Source: Actinomadura rupiterrae
Lineage (GTDB): Bacteria > Actinomycetota > Actinomycetes > Streptosporangiales > Streptosporangiaceae
Length of the DNA stretch: 64,000 nucleotides
Assembly (NCBI RefSeq): GCF_024172125.1
Contig: NZ_JAMZEA010000011.1
Span: 186,001 to 250,000 of the forward strand
Direction of reading: 5' to 3'
Shown here: one piece after another, positions 26,984 through 34,446 of the stretch
Position numbering within the stretch: position 1 is the first letter of the stretch
Layout of the letters: the number at the start of each line of letters is the position of its first letter
Notes under the pieces: generated by a model
What the model was told of the DNA's origin: nothing
Database searches by the model: none
The model's input: the letters and a program-made list of their open reading frames with translations, nothing else
Made by a program: the position numbers and the translations under genes

Positions 26984-28093
26984 ATGCGCGTGCTGACCGT
27001 CAACCCCGGCTCCAGCAGCGTCAAACTCGCGCTGCTGGACGCCGACGGAACCCTCGTCCACCACGCCGACCTGCCTACCGGCGGCGCCGACCGCGAGGCC
27101 GAACGCGTCCTGGACGCGGTGGCCCGCATGCCCGCCCCGGACGCGGTCGGCATCCGGTTCGTCCACGGCGGACGTGGCTTCGAAGGCCCGGTCCTGGTCG
27201 ACGACGAGGTGGCCAAGCGCCTGCACGCGCTGGTCGACCTCGCGCCCCTGCACCAGCCGTTGTCGCTGTACGCGCTCGGCGAGGTGCGCCGCGCGCTGCC
27301 GGACGTCCCGGCCGTCGCCTCCTTCGACACCGCCTTCCACGCCACCCTGCCGGCCGCCGCTGCGACCTACGCGCTGCCCGCCGAGTGGCTCGAACGCTTC
27401 GCCATCCGCCGCTACGGCTTCCACGGCCTCTCCCACGCCCACGCCGCCCGCCGCGCCCCCGAGCTGTTCGGCCCGGTCCGCCGCATCGTGATCTGCCATC
27501 TGGGGTCCGGCGCGTCCCTGGCGGCGGTCGCCGACGGCCGGTCGGTCGACACCACTATGGGCTTCACCCCGCTGGAGGGGCTGGTCATGGCCACCCGCCC
27601 GGGCAGCATCGACCCGGCCCTCCCGCTGTGGCTGCTCGACCACGGCGTCCCGGCCGGGGAGATCACCGACGCGCTGGAGCACCGCTCCGGCCTGCGCGCC
27701 CTCGCCGGCACCGGCGACATGCGCGATCTCCGCGCCCGTGAGGCCGCCGGAGACGACACCGCATCCTTCGCCCTGGCCGTCTACCACCACCGCCTGCGCG
27801 CCTGCGCCGCCGCGATGGCCGCCGCGCTCGGTGGCCTGGACGCCCTGGTCTTCACCGGCGGCGTCGGCGAACACGACCCCGAAACCCGCCGCCGCCTCAC
27901 CGCCGACCTGTCCTTCCTCGGCCTGCGCCTGGACGCCACCGCCAACACCACCGCCCGCGGCGATACCGTCCTGACCGCCCCCGGCTCCGCCGCCGGCATC
28001 GCCGTGGTCACCGCCCGCGAAGACCTACAGATCGCTGCGTCCACCCGCGCCGTCCTCACGCCTTCACCGCGCACTTCGCCCTCGACGCCGTGA
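26984..28093 (+). CDS. ackA: Acetate kinase
   Basis: The 369-residue ASKHA-fold kinase starts MRVLTVNPGSSSVKLALLD (Asn7 contacts the phosphate). RFGFHGLSH-type (RYGFHGLSHAHAA), CHLGSGASLAAV, DTTMGFTPLEGLVMATRPG and FTGGVGEHDPETR are present. It is about 30 residues shorter than the E. coli enzyme. It converts acetyl-phosphate and ADP to acetate and ATP, using the phosphoketolase product. The ATG at 26984 follows GGTGGA; an in-frame GTG lies 12 bases upstream. Confidence 0.95.
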   Translation: MRVLTVNPGSSSVKLALLDADGTLVHHADLPTGGADREAERVLDAVARMPAPDAVGIRFVHGGRGFEGPVLVDDEVAKRLHALVDLAPLHQPLSLYALGEVRRALPDVPAVASFDTAFHATLPAAAATYALPAEWLERFAIRRYGFHGLSHAHAARRAPELFGPVRRIVICHLGSGASLAAVADGRSVDTTMGFTPLEGLVMATRPGSIDPALPLWLLDHGVPAGEITDALEHRSGLRALAGTGDMRDLRAREAAGDDTASFALAVYHHRLRACAAAMAAALGGLDALVFTGGVGEHDPETRRRLTADLSFLGLRLDATANTTARGDTVLTAPGSAAGIAVVTAREDLQIAASTRAVLTPSPRTSPSTP

Positions 28094-28134
28094 CCGCACG
28101 CGCCGATATCGCGCCACCGGTCACCACGCTTCTC

Positions 28135-28176
28135 GCCGCCACCTCCCGACCCACATATGCGACGGGATGTGGCGGC
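28135..28176. terminator. Hairpin between ackA and the converging MerR gene
   Basis: GCCGCCAC (28135-28142) pairs with GTGGCGGC (28169-28176); an alternative inner stem is CCACAT (28151-28156) with ATGTGG (28167-28172). Confidence 0.4.
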
Positions 28177-28181
28177 CTGCG

Positions 28182-28610
28182 TCAGTGGAGGTCAGTGCCC
28201 GCTTCAGAGGGGCTTTGGTCGGGGTCCGGGTCGAGGCGCCGCCGGAGTCGGGCGTTGATCTGCTGGGCCTCGGCGAGCTGGTCTTCCAGGATGATGATGC
28301 GGCAGGCGGCTTCCAGCGCGGTGCCCTGGTCGACCAGGTCGCGGACGCGGTGGGCCAGGCGCAGCTGGTAGCGGGAGTAGCGGCGGTGGCCGCCGGCCGA
28401 GCGCTGCGGGACGAACAGCTTGGCCGCGTCCAGCGCTCGCAGGAAGGCGGGGGAGACGTTCAGCAGCTCGGCGGCGCGGCCCATGCTGTAGGCCGGGTAG
28501 TCCTCGTCGTTGAGCTTGTCGTCGAGCGGGTCCGCGCCGGTGTCCTGGGAGTGGGAGGGGGCGCCGGCCGCGGCGGTGGGGCCGGTGGCCCCGGTGGTTC
28601 CAGATTCCAT
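28182..28610 (-). CDS. MerR-type helix-turn-helix regulator
   Basis: The 142-residue protein has a MerR winged helix at about residues 45-85 (AYSMGRAAELLNVSPAFLRALDAA, then the wing RSAGGHRRYSRYQL) and a C-terminal coiled coil (EDQLAEAQQINARLRRRLD). The first 40 residues are a Gly/Ala/Thr-rich linker. The ATG at 28610 follows GGAAGGA. No metal-binding cysteines are visible. Next to the Usp-Xfp-AckA block it may be a stress regulator, but the target is unknown. A strong hairpin lies in its leader. Confidence 0.82.
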   Translation of the reverse strand: MESGTTGATGPTAAAGAPSHSQDTGADPLDDKLNDEDYPAYSMGRAAELLNVSPAFLRALDAAKLFVPQRSAGGHRRYSRYQLRLAHRVRDLVDQGTALEAACRIIILEDQLAEAQQINARLRRRLDPDPDQSPSEAGTDLH

Positions 28611-28660
28611 AGATCCTTCCGTGTCGATCACGCGGGTGCGTGCCGGGCCGACGCCGACAT

Positions 28661-28692
28661 GGGCCCCGGTGCCGACTGCGGCACCGGGGCCC
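28661..28692 (-). promoter_or_regulatory. Perfect 14-bp hairpin in MerR gene leader
   Basis: GGGCCCCGGTGCCG, loop ACTG and CGGCACCGGGGCCC form a very stable hairpin 51-82 bases upstream of the MerR start. No T run follows on either strand, so it may be an attenuator, an operator or a factor-dependent stop. Confidence 0.55.
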
Positions 28693-29192
28693 CGTTGAGG
28701 AACAACACCATCTATCCGGCTGTATGACCGGTTCTGCTCCGCGCCGTCCGCTCGGCAGAGCGGGGACGCGGGGATCGCGAATGCGTGACCGTAGACCACC
28801 GCCTTCTCTGTGGAACTGCGGTACCCGCGCGGCGTGACTGGAGCCTGCGACGGGCGATCCCGATGGCGCCGAACCCTCCCTTCTTCGACTTCATTACCTG
28901 GTCGTGCACCTACTTGCTGTCACTCTGAAGGCGGTCCGTTGACCGCCCCGCACGGCGCCGTCTGCCAGAGCCCCTTCCACTGCGCCGGCCCCGGCACGTC
29001 CGGCCCGTGCCACCCATCTCGCAGGGCAGTTCGTCCTCTGCCCCATCTCATGGACTTGTCTCGTCTCGATGACAGGAACTCTACCACCGCCCGCGCGAAA
29101 ACCTACCTTGATCACAACAGATTTTCGTAGATCATCGGTCAAGCTCCGCCGCTGGGTACCAGGCGCCTGCCCGACGGACGTCCTGGGGCCGA

Positions 29193-29206
29193 GGGGCGAA
29201 GGACCC
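29193..29206 (+). promoter_or_regulatory. DosR-like box before small unknown gene
   Basis: GGGGCGAAGGACCC fits GGGRC-N4-GWCCC and lies 70 bases before the start at 29276. Confidence 0.35.
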
Positions 29207-29275
29207 TGGCAGGGCGTGCGGCGGGTTCGCAGAATCGGGGGGAGTGGCCGCCGGCCATGGCCGAGGAGGACGCTG

Positions 29276-29650
29276 GTGTCGCTCTTGCTGGTGCGCGTTG
29301 AGACCGCGACGATCCGGGATCTGCAACAGGCGGTGGCGCGAGGGCTGGCCGGCGTCCGACTGGCGATCACGGCCGAAGGCGGTGCCCGTCCCCGGGTCGC
29401 CGAGGACGCCGCCGGGGTGCTCTCGGCCTTGACCGCCCTGCGCGACCTGCGCCTGGACGGTCTGGGCCGCAGCCCGCGCCGGGCCCCGGTGGCGCGGCTG
29501 CTGGAATGCCGGGTGCGGCGGCTGGCGATCGCCGAGGACGACCTGCTGGCCGCCCTGGCCGCCGATGACCGAGCCGCCTTCCGGCGCCAGGGCTACCGCT
29601 TCGTCGCGCTGGCCGAGTCCCTATGGAAGGTGACCTGCTCCTCGGGGTGA
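29276..29650 (+). CDS. Small hypothetical protein in the stress island
   Basis: I do not recognise this 124-residue protein. It starts with a GTG preceded by GAGGAGGA and reads SLLLVRVETATIRDLQQAVARG; it has an Ala/Leu/Arg-rich helical body and ends with a hydrophobic-aromatic tail (RFVALAESLWKVTC). No signal peptide, membrane helix or metal motif is visible. The good ribosome site, codon bias and the flanking DosR-like boxes support a real gene, perhaps in the dormancy regulon. Confidence 0.6.
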   Translation: MSLLLVRVETATIRDLQQAVARGLAGVRLAITAEGGARPRVAEDAAGVLSALTALRDLRLDGLGRSPRRAPVARLLECRVRRLAIAEDDLLAALAADDRAAFRRQGYRFVALAESLWKVTCSSG

Positions 29651-29654
29651 CCGA

Positions 29655-29668
29655 GGGGCAAAGGTCCC
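29655..29668. promoter_or_regulatory. DosR-like box
   Basis: GGGGCAAAGGTCCC differs from GGGAC-N4-GTCCC at one base. No clear gene follows it; a 23-codon frame at 29698-29769 is the only candidate downstream. Confidence 0.35.
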
Positions 29669-29895
29669 ACCGGCCGCCGACTCCTGGCCCTGCTCGCATG
29701 CGGCTGATGGACGTCTACACCCACCCCGCTCAGGCCCGCCCCGGAGAGACCCTGTGGCCGGACCACTGACCCCAATGACGCCGCTGCCCAACACGGTGAC
29801 GCGAACTGCCCCGACACGGTGACGCTGGTACTGGAACCGGAGGACGAACAGTGCGGCTTCGCCGCCGCGACCAGTGTGGCTTCACCGCCGCGGCG

Positions 29896-30267
29896 TCAGT
29901 GCCGAGCTGAGCCGGTCGGGACCTCGGCGGCGATGTGGAAGTGCCGGTCCAGGCAGGTGATGCGCAGCAGCTCGGCCATCCGGTGGTGCGGCCGTGCCAG
30001 CGTGAACCGGATGCCCGCGGCTCGCGCGGCGGCCTCCGCGTCGACCAGGGCCGACAGGCCCGAGGAGTCGCAGAACGACACCCCGCTCAGATCCACCACG
30101 ATCCGGCTGACGCTTTCGCCGGACGCGCCGGCGAACACGGCGCGGAGCGTCTCGGCCGTCGCGATGTCGAGATCGCCGCACACCGCGATGCGCCTGGCCT
30201 CGCCTTCCCGGCCGGTGACATGGATGCGGAGGCCGGGGCCGTGGGTGTCCTGCGTCTGCTCGGCCAT
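29896..30267 (-). CDS. STAS-domain protein (anti-sigma factor antagonist)
   Basis: The 123-residue protein is one STAS domain. The phosphorylatable Ser region is clear: VVDLSGVSFCDSSGLSALV (about residues 57-75), as in SpoIIAA/RsbV. Such proteins bind a kinase-type anti-sigma factor when unphosphorylated and so free a stress sigma factor. No anti-sigma kinase or sigma gene is adjacent, so its partner is elsewhere. A near-perfect DosR-like palindrome lies about 90 bases upstream, suggesting induction with the Usp/Xfp genes. Confidence 0.9.
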   Translation of the reverse strand: MAEQTQDTHGPGLRIHVTGREGEARRIAVCGDLDIATAETLRAVFAGASGESVSRIVVDLSGVSFCDSSGLSALVDAEAAARAAGIRFTLARPHHRMAELLRITCLDRHFHIAAEVPTGSARH

Positions 30268-30352
30268 GTGCTCACCTCTCGGAGATGCGGTGCTCGCGAC
30301 GGACGCGGTTGGTGCGATGCCCCCAGCCTTCCGGTCCGCGCCTCGCGTCCCC

Positions 30353-30368
30353 AGGGACCTTGGTCCCT
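30353..30368 (-). promoter_or_regulatory. DosR-like palindrome upstream of STAS gene
   Basis: AGGGACCTTGGTCCCT has both half-sites GGGAC and GTCCC intact with a 4-base centre, the best DosR-type match in the window. Confidence 0.5.
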
Positions 30369-30536
30369 CAGATGGGGGCCGCCCGCCCCGAAGCGGAACC
30401 GGGGTCAGGCCGGTGATGGACGTTGGCCCGGCACATCCCCGCGACGCACCGACAGCGCGGACTCGCCCCTGCCGAAGACCTGTACGCGGACCTGTGCCGT
30501 CGCACGGGGGACGGGTTTCGGCAATGAACGGCAGGC

Positions 30537-31040
30537 CTATTTACTGCATACGATCCGTCGGAACTCCGCCAGGGACGAGACGTGGGCCGTCACGTACCCG
30601 TTCGAACCGGGAGGGCTGTAGAAGTACAAGACGGTACCGACGGCGAGGTTCGCCAGGCTGTCTTGAGTGAAGTCCACGGCGAGGGTGGTCGCGGAGTTAC
30701 CTGCGTACGCGGCGAGGTCGAAATCGCGGTACTCGCGCAGAAGGTTAGGGTCTCCGTCCCGTACCCAGCCGTTTCCGCCCGTCGCGAGGGGCCACGTGCT
30801 GAAGTCCCGCACCGGACCGGAATGACGCCATCGGATCTTCGTGTCGCCGTCGCTCACTCTCAGCACCGCTTCGTCCACGGAACTCCGACAGACCTGTACG
30901 ACTCCGATGAGTTCGCCTGTGCTCGCTCTTGATATGCCGGTGAAGCCGACTTGCGCGGGGCCGCATCCTGCAACGAACAGGGAGGGAGCGAGCGCGCACA
31001 TGGCCAGCATGATGCGCCGGGAGTGACCGATCAGCCGCAC
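30537..31040 (-). CDS. Putative lipoprotein of unknown function
   Basis: The 167-residue protein begins with a GTG after GGAGGGTGGAGGG and has a signal peptide with a lipobox (SLFVAGC), so export and lipid anchoring at the cell surface are likely. The mature part (VGFTGISRASTGELIGVVQVC, then a beta-rich stretch) has a second Cys early and one near the C-terminus that could pair. I recognise no family. The longer frame upstream of 31040 lacks a ribosome site. Base composition is slightly lower in GC than the neighbours. Confidence 0.72.
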   Translation of the reverse strand: MRLIGHSRRIMLAMCALAPSLFVAGCGPAQVGFTGISRASTGELIGVVQVCRSSVDEAVLRVSDGDTKIRWRHSGPVRDFSTWPLATGGNGWVRDGDPNLLREYRDFDLAAYAGNSATTLAVDFTQDSLANLAVGTVLYFYSPPGSNGYVTAHVSSLAEFRRIVCSK

Positions 31041-31178
31041 CTGTGCCCTCCACCCTCCAGGCCGGAACTCCGCTCGAACGAGGCGCTTGGCCCAGACCGG
31101 CACATTACAGCCGACGAGGGCTCTGTCCAGATCGCGTCCCGGGGCTGTTCGGTCCGCGTGTTCGCCGGAGGGCAGGGA

Positions 31179-31754
31179 TCAGGGCTGTGCGAGTAGGCGG
31201 TCGACCAGGCCGGCGATGTAGTCGGGGGTGAGGGGGCCCGCGCCGAACAGGACGCGGATGTACATCGGGGCCATGATGTGGTCCAGGACGTCCAGCACGT
31301 CGGGTGGCTGTTCGCCGCGTTCGGCGGCGCGGTCGAGCATGCCCTGGATGAACTCGGTGCGTTCGGCCAGGAATTCGTCGCGCGCCTTGAGGCCCTGCTC
31401 GCCCCGGTTGGACAGGGCGACGGTCAGGCGCAGCACCGCCAGGCCGTCCGGTCCGGTGATCTCGCGCGCCACCTGGGCCGCGTAAGCGTGCAGGTCACCG
31501 GCCAGGGTGCCGGTGTCGGGCATCGGCGACTGCGCGTTCAGGCGCGCCAGGGCCACGTCGGTGAGCAGGGCCTCCAGATTGCCCCAGCGGCGGTAGATGC
31601 TGGTGTCGGCCACGCCCGCGCGGGCCGCGACGTCCCCGACGGTGAATTCGCCGTAGCCGCGCTCGCCGACCAGGTCGGTGACGGCCTGGTGCACCGCCGC
31701 CCGGACGCGGGCGCTGCGCCCGCCGGGCCGCCGGACCGGTGTTCCCTCGTTCAT
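31179..31754 (-). CDS. TetR-family repressor
   Basis: The 191-residue protein has the TetR helix-turn-helix at about residues 35-60 (FTVGDVAARAGVADTSIYRRWGN) and a variable C-terminal ligand domain. It is divergent from a DHA2 drug exporter across 88 bases, the classical repressor-pump pair; the ligand is likely a substrate of the pump. Confidence 0.92.
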   Translation of the reverse strand: MNEGTPVRRPGGRSARVRAAVHQAVTDLVGERGYGEFTVGDVAARAGVADTSIYRRWGNLEALLTDVALARLNAQSPMPDTGTLAGDLHAYAAQVAREITGPDGLAVLRLTVALSNRGEQGLKARDEFLAERTEFIQGMLDRAAERGEQPPDVLDVLDHIMAPMYIRVLFGAGPLTPDYIAGLVDRLLAQP

Positions 31755-31814
31755 GCCTCCACCTTATCGCAGTCAGCAGTTGCGTTTGTGTCGCCCATCG
31801 TCTAGGTTCCTAAC

Positions 31815-31829
31815 GCAGTAGCGGACTGC
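31815..31829 (+). promoter_or_regulatory. Candidate TetR operator
   Basis: GCAGT-AGCGG-ACTGC, a perfect 5-bp inverted repeat, lies 13 bases before the exporter start, overlapping the leader and next to TTTAGGAGG. A related CGCAGTCAGCAGTTGCG lies at 31768-31784 near the TetR start. Confidence 0.4.
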
Positions 31830-31842
31830 TTTAGGAGGAACG

Positions 31843-33279
31843 ATGACGTCTGCATCGCCGGTGGCCAGGACGAACCGGGCGGCGCTGCTCGCGGTGACCT
31901 GCCTGGGGCAGTTCATGGTCCTGCTCGACAACACGATCGTCGGGGCGGCGCTGCCCGACATGCAGCGGCGGCTGCACACCCAGCTGACCGGGCTGCAGTG
32001 GATCGTCGACGCCTACGTCCTGCTGGTCGCCATGCTGCTGCTGTCCGGCGGCGTCTTCGCCGACCGGTTCGGCCGCAAGAAGATCTTCCTGGCCGGTGTC
32101 GTGGTGTTCACCGCCGCGTCCGGCCTGTGCTCGGTCGCGCCCTCGATCGGCTGGCTGATCACCGGACGGGTGCTGCAGGGCATCGGCGCCGCGGCGCTGA
32201 GCCCCGCCTCGCTCACCCTGCTCACCGCCGCCTACCCGGTCGCGCAGGAACGGGTCAGGGCGATCGGGCTGTGGGCCGGGTTCAGCGGCATCGGCCTGGC
32301 CGCCGGACCCGTGGCCGGCGGCGTCCTGGTGGAGGCCTTCGGCTGGCCCGCCATCTTCCTGGTCAACCTGCCCGTCGGCGCCGTCCTGCTGGTCGCCGGG
32401 CTGCGCGTGCTGGACGAGTCCCGCAACCCGAACGCGCCGGCGATCGACGTCCCGGGGACGGTCCTGTCCGTCCTGGGCGTGGGGGCGCTCACCTACGGGC
32501 TGATCGAGGGCGGCTCCCGCGGCTGGACCTCACCGGTGATCCTCGGCAGCTTCGCCGCCGCGGCCGTGGTTCTCGCCGCCTTCGTCATCGTCGAGGGACG
32601 GGTTTCAGCGCCGATGCTGCCCCTGCGGCTGTTCCGTCAGCGGCTGTTCACCGTCTCGAACACCGCGATGGTCGTGGTCGGGTTCGCGCTCATGGGCTCG
32701 TCGTTCTTCTTCTCCCAGTTCTTCGTCTACGTCCAGGGCAGCTCGATCCTGCGGGCCGGCGTCCAGACGCTGCCCGCCACGCTCGCGATGGTCGTCGTCA
32801 GCCCGTTCGCGGGACGGCTCGCCGCCCGGTACGGGTTCCGCATCATGGTCACCACCGGCCTGGCCCTGGCCGGAGCGGGGTTGCTCGCCCTGGGCTTCGT
32901 CCATGCCGACACCGGCTATGGCAACGTGTGGTGGCGGCTGGCCATCGTGGGCATCGGCTTCGCCCTGACCCTGTCCCCGCTGACCGGCGCGGCCATCCAG
33001 TCGGTCGCCCCGCAGGAGGGCGGCCTGGCCTCGGGCGTCAGCAGCACCACCCGGCAGATCGGCGCCGTCCTCGGCGTCGCGGTGCTCGGCGCCGTCGTCC
33101 GCAGCCGCCAGTCCAGCGGCGCGTCCTTCGAGGACGGCCTCACCAGCGCCTTCATCGTCGCGGGCATCGTCACCCTCGCCACAGCGGCGTTCACGGCCCT
33201 GTGGCTGACGAGGAGCACCGGACCGTCCCAGCCGACGAGCCCCGCGCCGCGCGTCCGCGAGACCACCCCGAGCCGCTGA
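31843..33279 (+). CDS. MFS drug exporter, DHA2 family
   Basis: The 478-residue protein has 14 predicted helices with FMVLLDNTIVGAALP (helix 1), GGVFADRFGRKKIFL (motif A) and GRVLQGIGAAALSPASLTLL (motif C region). ATG start after TTTAGGAGG. Its divergent TetR neighbour is the probable regulator. The drug is not predictable. It ends 16 bases from the converging winged-helix gene. Confidence 0.92.
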   Translation: MTSASPVARTNRAALLAVTCLGQFMVLLDNTIVGAALPDMQRRLHTQLTGLQWIVDAYVLLVAMLLLSGGVFADRFGRKKIFLAGVVVFTAASGLCSVAPSIGWLITGRVLQGIGAAALSPASLTLLTAAYPVAQERVRAIGLWAGFSGIGLAAGPVAGGVLVEAFGWPAIFLVNLPVGAVLLVAGLRVLDESRNPNAPAIDVPGTVLSVLGVGALTYGLIEGGSRGWTSPVILGSFAAAAVVLAAFVIVEGRVSAPMLPLRLFRQRLFTVSNTAMVVVGFALMGSSFFFSQFFVYVQGSSILRAGVQTLPATLAMVVVSPFAGRLAARYGFRIMVTTGLALAGAGLLALGFVHADTGYGNVWWRLAIVGIGFALTLSPLTGAAIQSVAPQEGGLASGVSSTTRQIGAVLGVAVLGAVVRSRQSSGASFEDGLTSAFIVAGIVTLATAAFTALWLTRSTGPSQPTSPAPRVRETTPSR

Positions 33280-33295
33280 CACGACCGATGCGCGG

Positions 33296-33604
33296 TCAGG
33301 TGGCCGAAGGACCGTCCGCGCGGGCGGCGGCGGCGATGCGTTCCAGGACGGCCGCGTGCCGCTGGAACGCCGTCCGCCCGCGCGGGGTGAGGCGGACGTC
33401 CGTGCGCCGCTTCGGGGCGCGGCTCTTGCGGATCTCGATGTAGCCCGCCTCGGCCAGCGCCGACAACTGCTTGGACAGGGCCGAGTCGCTGGTCCCGATG
33501 GTGTCGCGCAGGAACGCGAACTCCACCCACGTGGCCGGGGCCAGCAGCGCGACGATCGACAGCCGCGCCGGGACGTGCAGGAACTCGTCGAAGTCCGGAT
33601 CCAT
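33296..33604 (-). CDS. Winged-helix transcriptional regulator (ArsR/MarR-like, small)
   Basis: The 102-residue protein reads MDPDFDEFLHVPARLSIVALLAPATWVEFAFL (given in part) and then the recognition helix SDSALSKQLSALAEAGYIEIRKS and a basic wing (RAPKRRTDVRLTPRG), the single-domain HTH_27 type. Its ATG overlaps the stop of the upstream membrane protein gene (ATGA), so they form an operon. The ACTTTCC palindrome upstream of that operon is its likely operator. Confidence 0.85.
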   Translation of the reverse strand: MDPDFDEFLHVPARLSIVALLAPATWVEFAFLRDTIGTSDSALSKQLSALAEAGYIEIRKSRAPKRRTDVRLTPRGRTAFQRHAAVLERIAAAARADGPSAT

Positions 33605-33870
33605 CAGACAGGTCGGCCTCTGCGGGCGGTGGTCGTCCGGCGCACGACCACCGCGGTGACCCAGCGCGCCGGCCCGGCGCCCGCCAGGACGAGAAGCGCG
33701 GTGACCGCCGCCGCGACCGTGTGCGGCGCCGGCATGTTCAGGGTCAAGGTGGCGACGACGGTGATGATCTGGAGCAGCACGTACGCCACCAGCAGCGTAA
33801 GGACGAGCCCAACGCAAAGCAGCAGTTCCTGGCCGTTGACCCTGCGCCGCACCGGCGCGCTGCGCCGCAT
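33604..33870 (-). CDS. Small membrane protein coupled to winged-helix regulator
   Basis: The 88-residue product has two to three hydrophobic segments (LLLCVGLVLTLLVAYVLLQI and HTVAAAVTALLVLAGAG) between short basic tails. I recognise no named family. The ATG at 33870 is my choice; the frame is open to 33954 but that would place the palindrome inside the gene. The 4-base overlap with the regulator suggests the pair acts together, for instance a membrane sensor or regulated lipid-related protein. Confidence 0.65.
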   Translation of the reverse strand: MRRSAPVRRRVNGQELLLCVGLVLTLLVAYVLLQIITVVATLTLNMPAPHTVAAAVTALLVLAGAGPARWVTAVVVRRTTTARRGRPV

Positions 33871-33915
33871 CAGCAACCCAGGCAGCAGCCCGACCCCCAA
33901 CCCCCCGGCCCACCC

Positions 33916-33934
33916 ACTTTCCCCAGAGGAAAGT
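33916..33934 (-). promoter_or_regulatory. Palindrome ACTTTCC-N5-GGAAAGT
   Basis: A perfect 7-bp inverted repeat (ACTTTCCCCAGAGGAAAGT) lies 46 bases upstream of the membrane protein start, in the gap shared with the divergent small gene at 33995. It is a good candidate operator for the winged-helix protein. Confidence 0.6.
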
Positions 33935-33994
33935 TCACGCGACGCAACCTGCAAGAATCGGAGCGACGAAGGACCAGCCCGCGAAGGAGCAGCC

Positions 33995-34372
33995 GTGATC
34001 CCCGACGGAAACCTGCTCGGGCGCTGGCTGGACGCCCTCAGCTCACAGCTGGAGCTTCCACCGGAAGTGACGCTGAAGGCAGGGACCTGGGAGAACGGCT
34101 CTGACTTCCCGGACGAGCGCTATCCCTGCGCCATCCTCGCGGATTCGTCCGACCAGACCGTCTGCGTCTTCGTCGGAGGGGACCCCACCGCCGAAGACGC
34201 TCTGGTGCGGCTCGCCGGCGAGCTCCAGGACGACCTGGCGATGCGATCGTGGGGGACGCCGGTGCCCCAGTGCCCTGGCCACCCACACCCTCTGCGCCCG
34301 ACCACCGTCCAGGGCGCAGCGGTCTGGACGTGCCCGCAAGATCCTGAGAGGCACACCCACCCAATCCTCTGA
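33995..34372 (+). CDS. Conserved hypothetical protein (actinobacterial)
   Basis: The 125-residue protein starts with a GTG after GAAGGAG. The first 85 residues look like a small alpha/beta domain. The C-terminus has a CPGHPHPL segment and a WTCPQDPERHTHP segment, whose Cys/His spacing might bind a metal. Similar short proteins with this C-terminal pattern occur in actinobacteria as far as I recall, without known function. Confidence 0.7.
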   Translation: MIPDGNLLGRWLDALSSQLELPPEVTLKAGTWENGSDFPDERYPCAILADSSDQTVCVFVGGDPTAEDALVRLAGELQDDLAMRSWGTPVPQCPGHPHPLRPTTVQGAAVWTCPQDPERHTHPIL

Positions 34373-34446
34373 GCCGGCACAGACGCGCGCCGCGCGACAC
34401 GCCTCCAAGGCCGCCTCTCGACTGCAGAGCTGGTGGAACCGGGGGG

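Larger units (their letters stand above)
28611..29275. other. Non-coding region with leader hairpin and DosR-like box
   Basis: This 665-base gap has no supported gene; frames here lack ribosome sites and family features. It holds a 14-bp perfect hairpin (28661-28692) upstream of the MerR gene, a stretch of lower GC near 28885-28930 and 29095-29140, and a DosR-like box at 29193-29206. Confidence 0.5.

Noticed and set aside
28810..29130. Open frame of about 106 codons in the large gap before the small unknown gene.
   Set aside because: Composition is Pro/Arg/Ser-rich without coding bias and there is no ribosome site.
29698..29769. 23-codon frame after the DosR-like box at 29655.
   Set aside because: No ribosome site and no recognisable sequence; too short to support.
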